A DNA stretch of 64,000 bases from Salvator merianae (lineage: Eukaryota > Chordata > Lepidosauria > Squamata > Teiidae). The stretch is from positions 104,200,941-104,264,940 of the forward strand of contig QVOM02000112.1 in NCBI GenBank assembly GCA_003586115.2, read 5' to 3'. The notes beneath the pieces were generated by a model. It did not search any database. It was not told the DNA's origin and worked only from the letters and a program-made list of their open reading frames with translations. Both the position numbers and the translations under genes were made by a program. Within the stretch, counting starts at the first letter, position 1; each line of letters opens with the position of its first letter. Below, in pieces: positions 23,052 to 34,054 of this stretch.

Positions 23052-23290
23052 TGTACAGAAGCTCAATAGTAAGAGCATCTGCTTTGCATACAGAACTTTG
23101 GAGGTTCACTTGCTAGCCTCTCTCATAGGAGACAATGAAAAACCATTTCCTTGCTCTCATCAAGTAAACTGGATGAATGTGTCCCTGGATTCAGCAAGAG
23201 TTCAGCTCAGGTTGAAAGTTATCTTCAGTTTTATTATGGCAATAGTAAAGATGCCATTGAGATGCCAGTTCAGCTCCCAGTGACTGCATG
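23052..23290 (+). mobile_element. Decayed tRNA-derived SINE, MTIF3 intron 3
   Basis: AAGAGCATCTGCTTTGCATA followed by GAGGTTCACTTG resembles A- and B-box regions of a tRNA-type SINE head. The body CCATTTCCTTGCTCTCATC follows. It is too decayed to place the 3' end well. Confidence 0.5.
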
Positions 23291-23706
23291 AACACTTCCA
23301 TGCGGTTTTTCTTGGCGATAGTGATTTATTGCTTTCTTCTCCCATTTTTTTAAAAATTTCCCAGTTGAGCTGACAGCTCAGTACCTAATATTCCCAGCTA
23401 GTCCTCTTCCAAATCTTACCAGGTATGGCTTTGCTTAGCTTCCAAGGTCAGAGAAAATAGGGTGGGGCAGTCAGAATGTTAAAGTGTGCAGGTAGAACTA
23501 TCTGCCTAAACATTCAGGTTTTAAACTATCAATCAAAAAGTTGCACTTTTGAATTTCAGCTTGCCAGTCTTTACCTCTCTAAACATCAGTAGGCATCTGT
23601 GACAATATCCACAGCTGATGTATTGGATTTCACTACATAGGAAGGAGCTCAAAGCATATGTTTGCAATAATGCTCTCTTAGGACCTTTATCTCTTCTTAT
23701 TTCCAG

Positions 23707-23913
23707 CTAGCACTATTTGATCAGATTTTGAACACAATGCCTGGGAAAGCTACTTACCTCTCCAAGCCCGTCGTTAAAAAAGAAGGAAAAAGTAAATGTA
23801 TACTACGACACATGTCCGACAAAGAAATTCAAGAATATAAATGCACGCAGAAGAAAGAAGTACAGAAGGAAAATGGAAAAGACTCAACAGAATTAGAAAC
23901 TCTTAAGCAGTGA
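23707..23913 (+). CDS. MTIF3: MTIF3 exon 4, last coding exon
   Basis: Follows acceptor ATTTCCAG in phase 0 and ends at TGA 23911-23913. LFDQILNTMPGKATYL continues the IF3 C-domain and matches the vertebrate protein's DQIL.TMPG step. The tail is Lys/Glu-rich, as in the mammalian mtIF3 C-terminal extension. Total length is 281 residues, close to the 278 of the human protein. Exon lengths 484 + 155 + 207 sum to a multiple of three with no internal stop, so the gene looks intact. Confidence 0.93.
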   Translation, partial: LALFDQILNTMPGKATYLSKPVVKKEGKSKCILRHMSDKEIQEYKCTQKKEVQKENGKDSTELETLKQ

Positions 23914-23922
23914 CTTTTTAAA

Positions 23923-23928
23923 AATAAA
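23923..23928 (+). terminator. MTIF3: Possible MTIF3 poly(A) signal
   Basis: An AATAAA hexamer lies about 10 nt after the MTIF3 stop. If used, the 3' untranslated region is extremely short and ends before GTF3A. TATAAA-like variants near 24004 are alternatives. There is no proof of use. Confidence 0.4.
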
Positions 23929-24058
23929 CAGACAAGACACTCCGTGTGGAGGGAGGATGAATTTACTGTAAATTACAGACCTTATCAAATTGCCAGTATT
24001 GAATATAAAATATCTTCAGTTGCATATAGGTTACCATTTTTCTTGGACTCAACTTATG

Positions 24059-24211
24059 CTAGCCAAGTGACAGTGTTTCTACAGTAGGTAGCATGGTATT
24101 CACTGGAGGTACACTGAAAATCTCATCTCGGAATGATGCTTTTGCTTGCTTTGCTTTAGGTGGGATGTACCCGCTGAGTCGAGAGGCCAGGCTTCTCTTG
24201 GGTCGGGATTT
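24059..24211 (-). CDS. GTF3A: GTF3A exon 9, C-terminus
   Basis: The - strand frame ends at TAG 24061-24059. It encodes KSRPKRSLASRLSGYIPPK, the conserved short C-terminal activation segment of TFIIIA, and ends in METVxL-like form as MLPTVETLSLG. The acceptor is ambiguous: two AGs lie 6 bp apart (CTCAAG and GCAAAG). The proximal AG at 24212-24213 gives KLKAK-KSRPKRS, matching the human spacing; the other adds Ala-Lys (exon start 24217). The annotated length is 153 bp including the stop. Confidence 0.9.
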   Translation of the reverse strand, partial: KSRPKRSLASRLSGYIPPKAKQAKASFRDEIFSVPPVNTMLPTVETLSLG

Positions 24212-25459
24212 CTTTGCCTTGAGAAGCAAGAATTGCAAGAAGTGAACTCATGGTTTATTATTACTTTTGTTGTACAAAGAGAAAAATGTAAATATTTATC
24301 TCTTTGCATACAGTTGCTCTGGAGAGCTGCTTAATGGAAAATAATGGCAGTGTGTTTTGTCCTTGTTAGTAAGCAAGGACTGCAACATCTGGCTGCAACA
24401 TCTGTCATCCCACTGATTATCACAGTCGACTCTGCAAAAGTGTTCTGCTCATTATTAACAAATTGGTGGCAGATGTCACAACAATACTGCGAGGGTCACA
24501 GCAATACTGCAGTAGTACAGTTTTGGTTTCCTTGTGAAAGAGAAAACCTTTGAACCGTACAAGATTGGATCCAGACATATATGCCAAATGTAGCTAGCAG
24601 CAGTCCGTCAGGAGACAGTACCAAGGGCTAAGGTTCCTCTTGAGTGAGGGAGGCTATGCCACAGTAGTGCCCTTAAATATGGGCAGAGGCACTTCTTGTT
24701 ACCAGAGTTACTGGTTATCAGAGTTGCTTCTGCCAAATTAGCAAGGATGTTCCCATGCCGTAGGTGATCCCCTTAATGTATTTTTTTCTAACTCTTGGGA
24801 GATGCTGTGGGGAAGGCAAGCGCAGGATATTTCTACCATCTGAATCCAATCAAATGCATGAGTGCAACCTAAAAGGATACACAGGAGGAACCAGGTGGCC
24901 TGGTTTCTTACATCAGATCTCCAGAGACTCCCTTCTTAAACTGCCTCCAACCAATTCAGAGCACACTCTCTCACACCTCCTAAACATGCAGTGTGGGTAT
25001 ACAAAACACTTGTTTCAAAATGTTCAAAATAGCCCTTTGTAGGAAGCCCAAATTTACTGGGTGGGCCACCTCACATTGGGGGTTCACAGGGATAGTAGAC
25101 ATCAGCCTGTACTTTCCAAGTTACTTCACTCGCTTTTCCAGGCTCCTTCGTGGCAAATGAGCAGCAGGTAAGCTCTTTCAAGACGTCTGTAAATATAGGC
25201 TAACCCATGCTAAATGTGGTTTGCTAAGAATGCTAACAGGCTGTAGCAGTTGGTTCAAAAGTGTATTCTGCACATCTCTTACACCACTCCTTCCTTTCCC
25301 TCCCCTTCCTGACTTTGATGGGAGATTTCATCCACATTTTCTCTAAACCAAGACTCCACTATTAGGCACTAGAAGCGTTAGCCGGCAAGACAAAATTTAA
25401 ACAATTGCTGGTTCATAGCAACTTTGTCCTTAAAATCAGAAGGAGAAAATTCAACTTAC
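24212..25459 (-). other. GTF3A: GTF3A intron 8
   Basis: 1.25 kb with no recognised repeat or gene. Overlapping frames at 24146-25042 are not supported. Confidence 0.6.
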
Positions 25460-25519
25460 TTTTGCCTTCAGCTTTTGCTTTTCAGGGTCATGCATAACAG
25501 CATGCCGTATAAGACTTTG
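25460..25519 (-). CDS. GTF3A: GTF3A exon 8
   Basis: 60 bp, phase 0 at both ends, acceptor TTTTACAG and donor GTAAGT. Encodes QSLIRHAVMHDPEKQKLKAK: it supplies both histidines of finger 9 (residues 305 and 309), while the finger's cysteines lie in exon 7. Then comes the basic linker after the finger array. The upstream polypyrimidine tract lies in or beside a LINE tail. Confidence 0.93.
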
Positions 25520-25526
25520 CTGTAAA

Positions 25527-25720
25527 AGAAAATAAGAATGTAAGAGATGCCTTGCGCTTCATCTGGTCCAGCAGCCTATTCTCACTGTATCCAGGTAGCT
25601 GCTCAAAGAAAGTCCACAAGCAAAGTGTGAGTGTGTCACCACACTCTTTACCCCTTATTCCTCAACAGCTAGTCTTCAATCCATTTTACATTCATGCACA
25701 CCCTAAACAAAATTAAAAAC
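25527..25720 (-). mobile_element. CR1-like LINE 3' fragment next to exon 8
   Basis: Read on the - strand it carries GGCTGCTGGACCAGATGAAG and runs to ATCTCTTACATTCTTATTTT, the typical 3' end of the repeat seen at 56430. It lies in the same orientation as GTF3A and stops about 10 bp before the exon 8 acceptor. Confidence 0.6.
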
Positions 25721-25891
25721 TTGCCCACATGAAACTCCAATTCTTAATGGTCCCTAAAATTAATTTTTACAGCCTTCGTGTTTTTCTTCATGCCTTGGGA
25801 CAGTATTTTTATTAAACTACCTGTGTCTTCCAAGTGATGCTCAAATATGAACAAAACGGTGAGAAAAGTCATGAATTCTTACAACACTTAC

Positions 25892-26121
25892 TTTCATTGC
25901 AAAAAATTTTCCACAGCCCGGATGTTCACAAGAAAATTGTTTTTTTTCCTCATGAAATGAGAGAATATGGGTTTGAAGGTTGAACATAGTTGTGTATGTT
26001 CTTTCACAGCCTTCCCTTGGACATTTAAATACTTGTCTTTCCGTGGCATGAATCTTTTGGTGGCACTTGAGGTGATCTTTGCGTCTGAATACTTTGGAAC
26101 ACACACTACAAATTACTGGCT
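25892..26121 (-). CDS. GTF3A: GTF3A exon 7, fingers 7, 8 and start of 9
   Basis: 230 bp. Completes a Glu codon with exon 6 and ends in phase 0 at donor GTAAGT. Finger 7 (C227, C230, H243, H247) has the short C-x2-C spacing with [14 protein letters not shown]. Finger 8 (C256, C261, H274, H279) reads [19 protein letters not shown], nearly identical to the vertebrate protein. The two cysteines of finger 9 (C287, C292) follow. Fingers 7-9 in the family contribute to binding of the 5S gene's upstream control region. Confidence 0.95.
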
Positions 26122-27288
26122 CTGAAAGAGAAAAAAACATGCAGCTTCAGTGACAAACATTCTTAATTTAGAAGTGAAGAATAAGATACTTGTAAGTTGA
26201 ACGCCCTTCCTACATCATGCCCTGGTTCATGAGCTTTTTCCAAAGTTTCCACAGTACCAGCAAATGGGTCTCTGTTTGAAATCCCTGCAGCCCCAGCAAA
26301 TGAAGGCAGATGATCTTTTGGTGCTATTGATTCCGGTGCCACAGGCATTTCAAAAGAAGTCTGTGGACAAGTGGACAAGAGACTTCCCCTTGACAGCTGT
26401 CCCTGGGTACATATGCTATTTAAAGCTGTGCAATACAAAGCCACCATCATGCTTCCATCTGTACATCCAGCAAAGTTTCATACACTACAGCAGCTTCCAG
26501 CAGCTTCACAACCCCTAGACACTTAGAATTCTTATATCCATAAGCTCCAACATGCTAGCTAAAGTTGATTGAGAGTTGTAGCCATGAATATCTTCACCAG
26601 TTTAGCAAAGGCTATTGCAAGCTTTCTACTATACAGTGGTATCCTCCCAGAACCCAATCTCCTGTTGGGTAGTGACTCAAATTCTTCAACTGTGAATCAA
26701 CTCCCAGAACATATTTTTGCCATGAGCCTTCTAGGTAGCTGTTCTCTGAATCTCCTTGCTATCTAATTTTCATTGTGTGAAGGGAGAACAATGGGAAAAT
26801 ACAATAGCAGTCTAGCAAGATTAACAAACAGATTTATTTTTGCCACTCTGGAGAGCTATACAAGTGATGTGTGCACGAACAAAGGTATATCTGCAATTCA
26901 CTGTACAGACACTGTAAAATACACAAAAGGAATCAGTCTTCCCTTTCAGGTGCTAGCTGACTAGAAACCACATCACCCCCTAGTCACCAATCACTGTAGT
27001 TGAAGGTAATGGAAGTTGGAAATCAAAATCATCCAGACAGCTACAAGTTCTGCATATTCTGTGCTTAAGTATATATACTGCATTGTGTTACTAGGACCAA
27101 AGCAAGATTCCACAAACAGTGAATATGAGGAAATATTTCCTCAGGTTAAAAGCTGTATGACAGACTGCCCATGTTGTCCACTGCTGATGTTTTTAAGAAG
27201 AGCCAGGACAGTCCCTTCTCAACAATGATTTAATGTGTTTTCCTGAACATTGCAAAGGATTAGACTAGATGATCCTTGTAATACCTAC
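26122..27288 (-). other. GTF3A: GTF3A intron 6
   Basis: 1.17 kb. No clear repeat family is identified. Frames at 26163-26964 are open on both strands but unsupported. Confidence 0.55.
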
Positions 27289-27372
27289 CCGCGTGATCCT
27301 GCTTGATATGTTTCAGAAGTTCCGACCAAGTTTTTCCAATAAATGAGCATCTTCCTTTCTTGCATGCATAAC
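27289..27372 (-). CDS. GTF3A: GTF3A exon 6, finger 6
   Basis: 84 bp, acceptor AAATAG, donor GTAGGT. Encodes [19 protein letters not shown] and HIKQDHA: finger 6 (C198, C203, H216, H221), with the family's characteristic CSF.GKTW core in place of a normal finger tip. It enters in phase 1 and leaves in phase 1. Confidence 0.95.
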
Positions 27373-27744
27373 CTATTTAAAAAATAAAGTGAAGTTTATA
27401 TGCTCAAGAAAAACAAAATCATAATAAAATTTTGTAGGGGTGAGCTTCCTATATATGGCCTGTCAATGTTACTGGATGTGAACTTCCATCATCTCCAGCC
27501 AGTATGACCAGCAGTCAGAGATAATACAGTTTATGTCCAACATCGTATGGAGAAAGGCATTAATTTACAGTACCACTGAATCCTTATCAATTCAGGAAGT
27601 CCTTCTCTTGTCCCAGATTTTACTGTCCAGGGACTAAACTACTCTTAACTTAAAAGCTTATTTATTTAAAGTTACATACCCCTTCAAAGAAATTTGCATA
27701 AAAAACAGTTCAAACAAACAGTTTACATAAAAATGTACCATTTC

Positions 27745-28216
27745 TGGGCACCCCAACTTAAAAAGGACACTGACAAACTGGAGCAGTTCAGAAGAGAATG
27801 ACCAAGATGGTAAGGACTGGAAATCAAGTCCTATGAGGAACAGTTAAAAAGCCCAAATATATTTAGCTGCAGAAGAGAAGATTGAGGAGGGGGATATGAT
27901 AGCTGACTTCAGTTATCTGAAAGGCTGTTACCCTGTAGGGGGACTGGACTTATTCTCATTTGTCCAAGATGGCAAGGTTAGAACCAATGGGATGAAACTT
28001 CAGAAAAGGAGATACAGGTTAGACATTAGAAAAAAACCTTCCTGATTGTAAGAGTTGTCAATCAGCAGCATAGGTTACCTCATGAAGTGATAAGTTCGCC
28101 TTCACTGGACATCTTCAGACAAAGGCTGAATAGGTTCATCTACTAATTTCTACACTGGGGACACGGTTGGACTTGATGACCGTGAAGGTCCCTTCCAACT
28201 CTATGATTCTATAAGA
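27745..28216 (+). mobile_element. CR1 LINE 3' fragment, antisense in GTF3A intron 5
   Basis: Shows CR1 ORF2 C-terminal DNA: CTGCAGAAGAGAAGATTGAG, AAAGGCTGTTACCCTGTAGG, GGTTAGACATTAGAAAAAAA and GGACTTGATGACCGTGAAGG. It ends with TCCAACTCTATGATTCTATA, the ATTCTATG-type end that marks CR1. The frame is broken. Confidence 0.85.
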
Positions 28217-28357
28217 CCCCTGAGAAGGATATACTACAGCAATTCAAATTTAAAACTACTGTATTTTGGATCTCCTTACTGTAAATTTGTGTACTGCTCT
28301 ACATCTATCAATTTTTCCTGATTATTTTGGCACAGATGAAACAAGAGAAGCAATTAC

Positions 28358-28431
28358 CTTCATGTGTTTTCTCATGGCGCCTTAGATGGTTGGGTGTGGA
28401 AAAACGCATCCCACATTCCTCATTGATACAT
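28358..28431 (-). CDS. GTF3A: GTF3A exon 5, finger 5
   Basis: 74 bp, acceptor ACTGTGTAG, donor GTAATT. Completes an Arg codon with exon 4, then encodes CINEECGMRFSTPNHLRRH and EKTHE: finger 5 (C171, C176, H189, H193). This finger lies in the part of TFIIIA that grips the internal control region and 5S RNA. Confidence 0.95.
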
Positions 28432-28599
28432 CTACACAGTAAACATACGTATAAAGAAAAAACACAGCTTAATGATTGTGAAACAAACGCTCATGGAACA
28501 AAAAGTGATATTTTCCTTTACTTCTATAACCTTTCTTTTCATAGGTTCAACAGCATTTCAAGAAGTAGTCTTATAAAGAATACTTTATGAAAGAATAAA

Positions 28600-29330
28600 T
28601 CTCTTAGTCTTTCCGCATCATCAGTCTTGTATCCTGCCCTTACCCGGAGGTCCCAGCAAAGCCAGTTAAATTCATCAGAAGGACAAATATGTAGTTTAGT
28701 GGTGCTCTTGGACTCATCTCTGTCCATGGAGGCCTCAGTGACCTCTGAGGTCAAGAGTGCCTCCCACCAACATCAGCTCGTTTACCAGCTATGCCCTTAC
28801 CTGGACAGGGGTAAGGCAGCTATCTGGCAACTGTTTGGGCACACACTGTACCTGTGTTTAAGCAATTGCACTGGCTGTCAGGTTCAAGGTTTTATGTTTG
28901 CCATATAAGGCCTAAACAACTTGGGAGCACGGTACCATCAAGAACACCTCCTCTGCTCCAGGCCCTGAGATCATCTGGAGGTGTCCTGCAGTGTGTCACA
29001 CAAAATATGCAAAGCCATCTCCTAATGGACCACAGCCAGGCCTTCTCTGTGGTAGCACCTACACTGTGGAATACCCTCCCCTCTGCTATTAGTGGGGTGC
29101 CTACAATTACAGCTTTTAGGCACTTATTAAAGACAGCTCTTTTCACCCACACATTTCCTTATGTGGATAGTCGTTCTCTTCCTAACCCACCCAGATTATA
29201 ATAATGTTTCTGACTGTTGATTTTTAAGTGTTTTTACTTTAGCATTTAATGTTTTTCAGCAAACTGCTTCCAGATTTGAAGATCTGAGAAACAGATTATG
29301 AAAGTTTTTAAATATAATATATACAATAAA
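28600..29330 (+). mobile_element. LINE (L2/CR1 type) ORF2 C-terminal remnant
   Basis: An open + frame at about 28854-29201 carries words typical of the C-terminus of CR1/L2-group reverse transcriptases: LRSSGGVLQCV, AFSVVAPTLWNTLPSAI and ITAFRHLLKTALF. The upstream part is frame-shifted. It lies antisense in GTF3A intron 4 and is not a host gene. Confidence 0.75.
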
Positions 29331-32188
29331 TGAACAATAAATGAACAGTTTCCAAAAACACAGTTTGTTTTGCAGCATTTCTATAACTATGGATAAATAG
29401 CTTCTTCTATTAAGCTTATTTTTATATTAAATTTACTCCCATCTGCTTTCATATTATCTTTGATAGTATTCCATACTGGGTTTTAAGATTTTGGGTCAAA
29501 TTCTTCTTCACTGAGTTGCTCTTGATTAATTTATTGATTTTTTGCCAACTGGGTATCAGGTCAATGGATCATTTAAATCTAAGCTTAATTTTGCACTTCA
29601 ATGAAGCTGTTTTAGCGATTAGACATAGCTGAGCTATGCCACAAGAAAGAATTAAGTGTCTTCCTGAAACAAGCAGTGGCCAAGACAAAATGAAAGACAG
29701 AAGGTAAAAACAATAAAAAGGATGAATTCATTCATTTATCTAATGGAGCGCAGGGCAGCAAACCTTGGCAACTGCGACTGCCCATAATTGAAATTTGATT
29801 ATTGTTGGCACAGAAATTTGTTTTTCAGTCATTCTGCCACGGTCTCCTTCTCCTGCTTGTGAAAGCCCTTAGCTTCTCATAGGCAGGAGGTAGCTGGGAA
29901 TCATCCAGTGCCATGAGTAGCCACTAGTGCTCTGGACAGCGGTTTATCTGGACAGCATTTCAACCTCTCTTATGCAGGAGATGCATCCTGCAGCAGAGAG
30001 AGCTGGGGGGATGATCTGAAAGCCCTTTCCATGTACACCTCTATGCTGTTATGTGTCTCTATGGCATGAGGGGATACATACACCACACAGCAGTGGCTGG
30101 TACCAATAGGCATAGGCAGATGTTCCTCCCCCCGTCAGGCACGGACTTGGATGGCTGAATCAAAGGAAGATTTGCTGGGGTTGCACTGGTTTCAAAGGAA
30201 GTCAACAAACTGGTCTGTGGCAAGGGGTGGAGCTTCAGCTTCTGCTGACTTTCACTGGTGGCTGTTGACATCACAGCATTTTACAAGCTACCTATATGTT
30301 GAGTGTGTGCATGGATGTATGTTAGCAAAGGATTGCTCCAGGTGGTGTGGCCCTCACAGAAGTGCTAAAAAGACAACCAAAAAAAGAAAGCTCAAGGTCC
30401 TTGGAACAAAGTGAATAAATTCTTTACTATAGCTCAATATGTCAGCCACAGGCCTTCTTCAATGGCTGTATAACACTTACACAAATAAAAATGATACCTG
30501 AGTTGTATAAAAATACCTAAACACGTGAACATAAGGACCAACTAGCACATAATAAAACAACTAAAAGGATAAAAGTGAAATATTGATTCAATTCCCAGAT
30601 GGGTCACCAGAATTTCTTTTGAAAAAGCCCTTAAAATTCACAGTTTGAATAACTGTAAATCTTATCACACAGATATAGATTTAGATACCTAGATATAAAT
30701 ATAGATATAGAGACATTTTATTGTGGCCAAAGATCTGATTTTCACTTCTAAGCAATGCACAACTGATTAACTCAAATCTAGTTTTTTATTTAACCTTGTG
30801 CAAGAGGTCAATGTCTTTAATTCCAACATGCACTACTATCTTCTACTGGAAGGATGTTTTGATGCTGTTTTTTAACTTCCCAGTTTGTCCTACATTCTTG
30901 GAACTATTCGGTGGTGGTCCATCCAAAAACTAATTAACAACTTGGCTTTTCAGGATCTACTCAGTGCTGCCATCTGCTGAGGTTGAAACTGAAAAGTACA
31001 GTAGTTCCTCAAAACTCAATACATGTTTTATGTATTTGTAATTAGGAAAATGTACAAGGTTTTCAAAATCTTGACTTGCATGCTTGTGATACTGAAACAG
31101 TTCATTTTCCCAGTTGTTCCTCCTTTTTGATCTTCCTGATATGAGCAGCAGCAAGGAAAGGGCAGTGCAGGATTTCTGGGGACCTTCCTTGTAATCTCTT
31201 TGATTGGTAAGCTAAGAAAGGAAGCACCCCAGAATTCCTTGCACTGCTTCTTCCCTCTGTTTTTCCCATCAGCTGCTTGAAAAAAAAAAAAAGTCAGAAA
31301 TTAGCTTCCTGACAGGAAGGAGGCAGGGGTACCAAGGCTAAAGGGGGCTTCTCTTCCTGTCTCTGATCAGAAAAAAAGAGAATACAGCTTCTACCCCTGA
31401 AACAGAATGCTGATTCTTTCCTGCTTGCAAAGCGAAGGTGAAGAAATCAGCATAGTGCAAGAGGAAGGGAGGCAGGAAACAGCTGAGGCCTTCCATCTCT
31501 CCCAAAAAACAGCTGATTTTTTCAGGTTTTCAGACGAAACCTGGCATTTTGCAGGAAGGAGACCCTCCTTCCAGAAATAGGTTGTGATTCATAGTTTTGG
31601 CTGAAAATCTGAAAAACTCATTCTGCTTCTGGAAGAGGTGGAAATTTGGGCTTCCTGGGGAAAAGGGAAAGAAGGAAGGAAGCGCTAGCAGTGCACAAGA
31701 ACATACAGGTGAGAGGTCTCTTTTCATTTTGCCAAGGAGAGGAGATAAGATAAACTTCCCCATACCCTTTGCTCTGGTCTCTCTATCCTGCCTTCCCCTT
31801 ACTAAAGCTTTTGTGTCTTAAATGGAGATCTACAGTGAGGGTTGCTCCCTGACACCCCCTTTCCCCAGAGACTTCCATTATTTAATATACACAGTTTTAA
31901 AATGATGTTTTAAGTAACAAAACCCTTGCAGATTTTATAGGATTACAGTTTAATGCTAGCTAAGTCGAGGAATAGGTTACGATTTGAATAGCTGCCTCCT
32001 CTTTTGGAAACAGATCTAACAGATGAGAGGCATAAATTTAATTTCCTCTTAACTTTTGGCTTGTTGTCCCTAAGGCAATCAATTTTAATTTCTGCCTTCA
32101 AGCAGCCTGAACACCTTAGTAGTTAACAAAGTCTATATACAATAACATTTTACAAAGAAGAGTCAAAGTTACTGAATTGTTCCCCTAC
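29331..32188 (-). other. GTF3A: GTF3A intron 4, remainder
   Basis: Mostly unassigned. 31148-31255 contains an imperfect hairpin: GGGCAGTGCAGGATTTCTGG pairs with a stretch around CCAGAATTCCTTGCACTGC. 30656-30710 is a degenerate ATAGAT-rich stretch. No nested gene is seen. Confidence 0.5.
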
Positions 32189-32277
32189 CTGAAAGGTTCT
32201 TCTCCAGTATGTTGAGACAGATGAATTTTTAACTGCTGATGTTTTTTAAAAGACTTCCCACATTTTTCAAAGTCACA
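32189..32277 (-). CDS. GTF3A: GTF3A exon 4, finger 4
   Basis: 89 bp, acceptor CTTTTTCAG, donor GTAGGG. Encodes [19 protein letters not shown] then [10 protein letters not shown]: finger 4 (C141, C146, H159, H163) with a TGEEPF linker. Fingers 4-6 of TFIIIA are known as the main 5S RNA-binding block. Confidence 0.95.
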
Positions 32278-32371
32278 CTGAAAAAGTTAAATTAGTTAGC
32301 GAAAGGGAAAGATCATGCTAAAATAAGATACCAGTTTATGTTGTGTTTTATGCCTTATAGAGGAGTCACTA

Positions 32372-33224
32372 CTAGGCTTGTGCATCAAAAAGGAGTTGGG
32401 TTTGTAAGAACCAACACCTCACAAATCAGGCCTTCTATGAAGGTGAGGAGGAGGTAAGGGCAGGTAGAATTCACCTGTCTGTGACTCTCCTCATTCCCCT
32501 TGCTTGCCCTTCCAGCTCTGCTACTGGGAAGGGGCAGAGTCTCATTTATTTATTTAAGAATTTATATTCCGCTCTTCACCCGAAGGTCTCAGAGCAGGTC
32601 ACAACAATAAAATATACAAAATATACATAAAATTTTAACATAGCTCTCCCTTCCACATGGGCTTCACGGTGACATCCCAAAATGGCCCACAGGGATTGTG
32701 GGGGTTTCTGGGTTTTCCTGTGGCCCTGCCAAGCTTGGCAGAGGCTGTGGCACTGAGCTACACACTCAACAAGTTTTGAAACTGTGATTTGTTTGTTTTT
32801 TATTGTGCAAGCATCAGGCTATTATAATATAACACTGCTGAAGACCATATTGGTCAAAAAGTGTTTGACTTTTAATGGATTTTCCTTCGAATAAGGCCTT
32901 GGCCTAGTTATTTGTTTCACCCTGGAACAAGAGTCTGGAGTTTGATTTCTACTATTTTCCTTTCTCAGTATTACAGCTCTGGCTCTGCTTATAGTATATT
33001 AGCCTACAACCGTCCATGCGGTGACATCACCATGAGACCATGAAGTTCCACCTCCCCTCCCCCGCGCTGCAAAGCCAAGTGGGTAATCTCCATCAGCACT
33101 CATCTTCCTCTCACCTTTGTAAAGGGCAGTGCTTGTGAGGTGTCCATTCTTATGAATGTAACCTTCTTTGGCAGGTTCATATGCTGCAAACAGCATACAA
33201 ATCTGTTTGATGCACAAGCCTAGG
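32372..33224. mobile_element. DNA transposon remnant with 17-20 bp ends, GTF3A intron 3
   Basis: Left end CTAGGCTTGTGCATCAAA; right end TTTGATGCACAAGCCTAGG, a perfect inverted pair over about 18 bp, 850 bp apart. The element is interrupted at 32545-32640 by a LINE-tail fragment (TTTATATTCCGCTCTTCACC, CGAAGGTCTCAGAGCAGGTC). There is no transposase frame, so it is non-autonomous. hAT-like by the look of its ends, unproven. Confidence 0.7.
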
Positions 33225-33239
33225 CGCTACACAAGCCCA

Positions 33240-33963
33240 TAGTAAAGCCTGGTAACAAAACCCAGAACTCTTGAAGTTTAGATCCACCACTTCAAATGCA
33301 TAATAGCAACTCATGTTTATAGTATACATCAAGACTGTAATCAGAAGTTTTTGTACAGACTGCCCCCCCGCAGCTACTTATGGTAGCTCTGTTCTGCAAC
33401 CAAATAGGGTATTTTTCTCCATCACAGCAGACAATGGAGAAAGCAAGTGTATGAATGCATACAAATCTCCACTGCTGAATGGCCAATGAGAATAATAAGC
33501 ACTAATGAGTGCCAAATATGGCAGGATATAAATATTGCTTTTTCACAGCATAGTTTTGCTCTAATGCAGTTAGTAAAAGGCAGCTTTCCTTGCATAACAC
33601 ACTTTTGCAAAGCACAGTGTTATTCTTACACAGTCAGTAAAATGCAAATTCCCTCATTTAATATAATTCCACAATGCAATCTTGCCTCTGTGATTAATAG
33701 ATCTGGTCTGGTCTCCTTTGTGGGGCACCATGGGCTTACCTTGATAGGTTGGGCTCTGCTGTTTCCCAACCCCCAGTTTTCCACAGGCAGAAATTATTAT
33801 ATGGTTTTGTACTGCACAGCAGCTGGGGTGAACCAAATTATCATGTTATATAAGGGACAACAATATGAACAAACAGAACAGCAGTAAAATTTTGAATAAA
33901 TGAAATATTATGTATCTTTTCCTTACACCCAGTACAGAATGATAAAAAATGAGAAACACTTAC
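33240..33963 (-). other. GTF3A: GTF3A intron 3, exon-4-distal part
   Basis: Holds an open + frame of 146 codons (33447-33887) with no recognisable family. On balance it is chance. No repeat is assigned. Confidence 0.45.
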
Positions 33964-34054
33964 AGTGTATTTCCTCTGTTCATGACTGCGTACAAAATGC
34001 TTGTTCAAGTTTGATTTCGTTGTAAATTTTTTACCGCAACCATCTGCTGGGCAT
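33964..34054 (-). CDS. GTF3A: GTF3A exon 3, finger 3
   Basis: 91 bp, acceptor CATTTTTAG, donor GTAAGT. With the two bases carried from exon 2 it encodes ECPADGCGKKFTTKSNLNKH and FVRSHEQRKYT: finger 3 (C111, C116, H129, H134). Fingers 1-3 give most of TFIIIA's affinity for the C-block of the 5S gene. Confidence 0.95.

Noticed and set aside
28854..29201. 115-codon frame as a host gene
   Set aside because: Its words match the C-terminus of a LINE reverse transcriptase and the upstream part is frame-shifted.
33447..33887. 146-codon + frame in GTF3A intron 3
   Set aside because: No recognisable family or splice borders, and it lies antisense in an intron.
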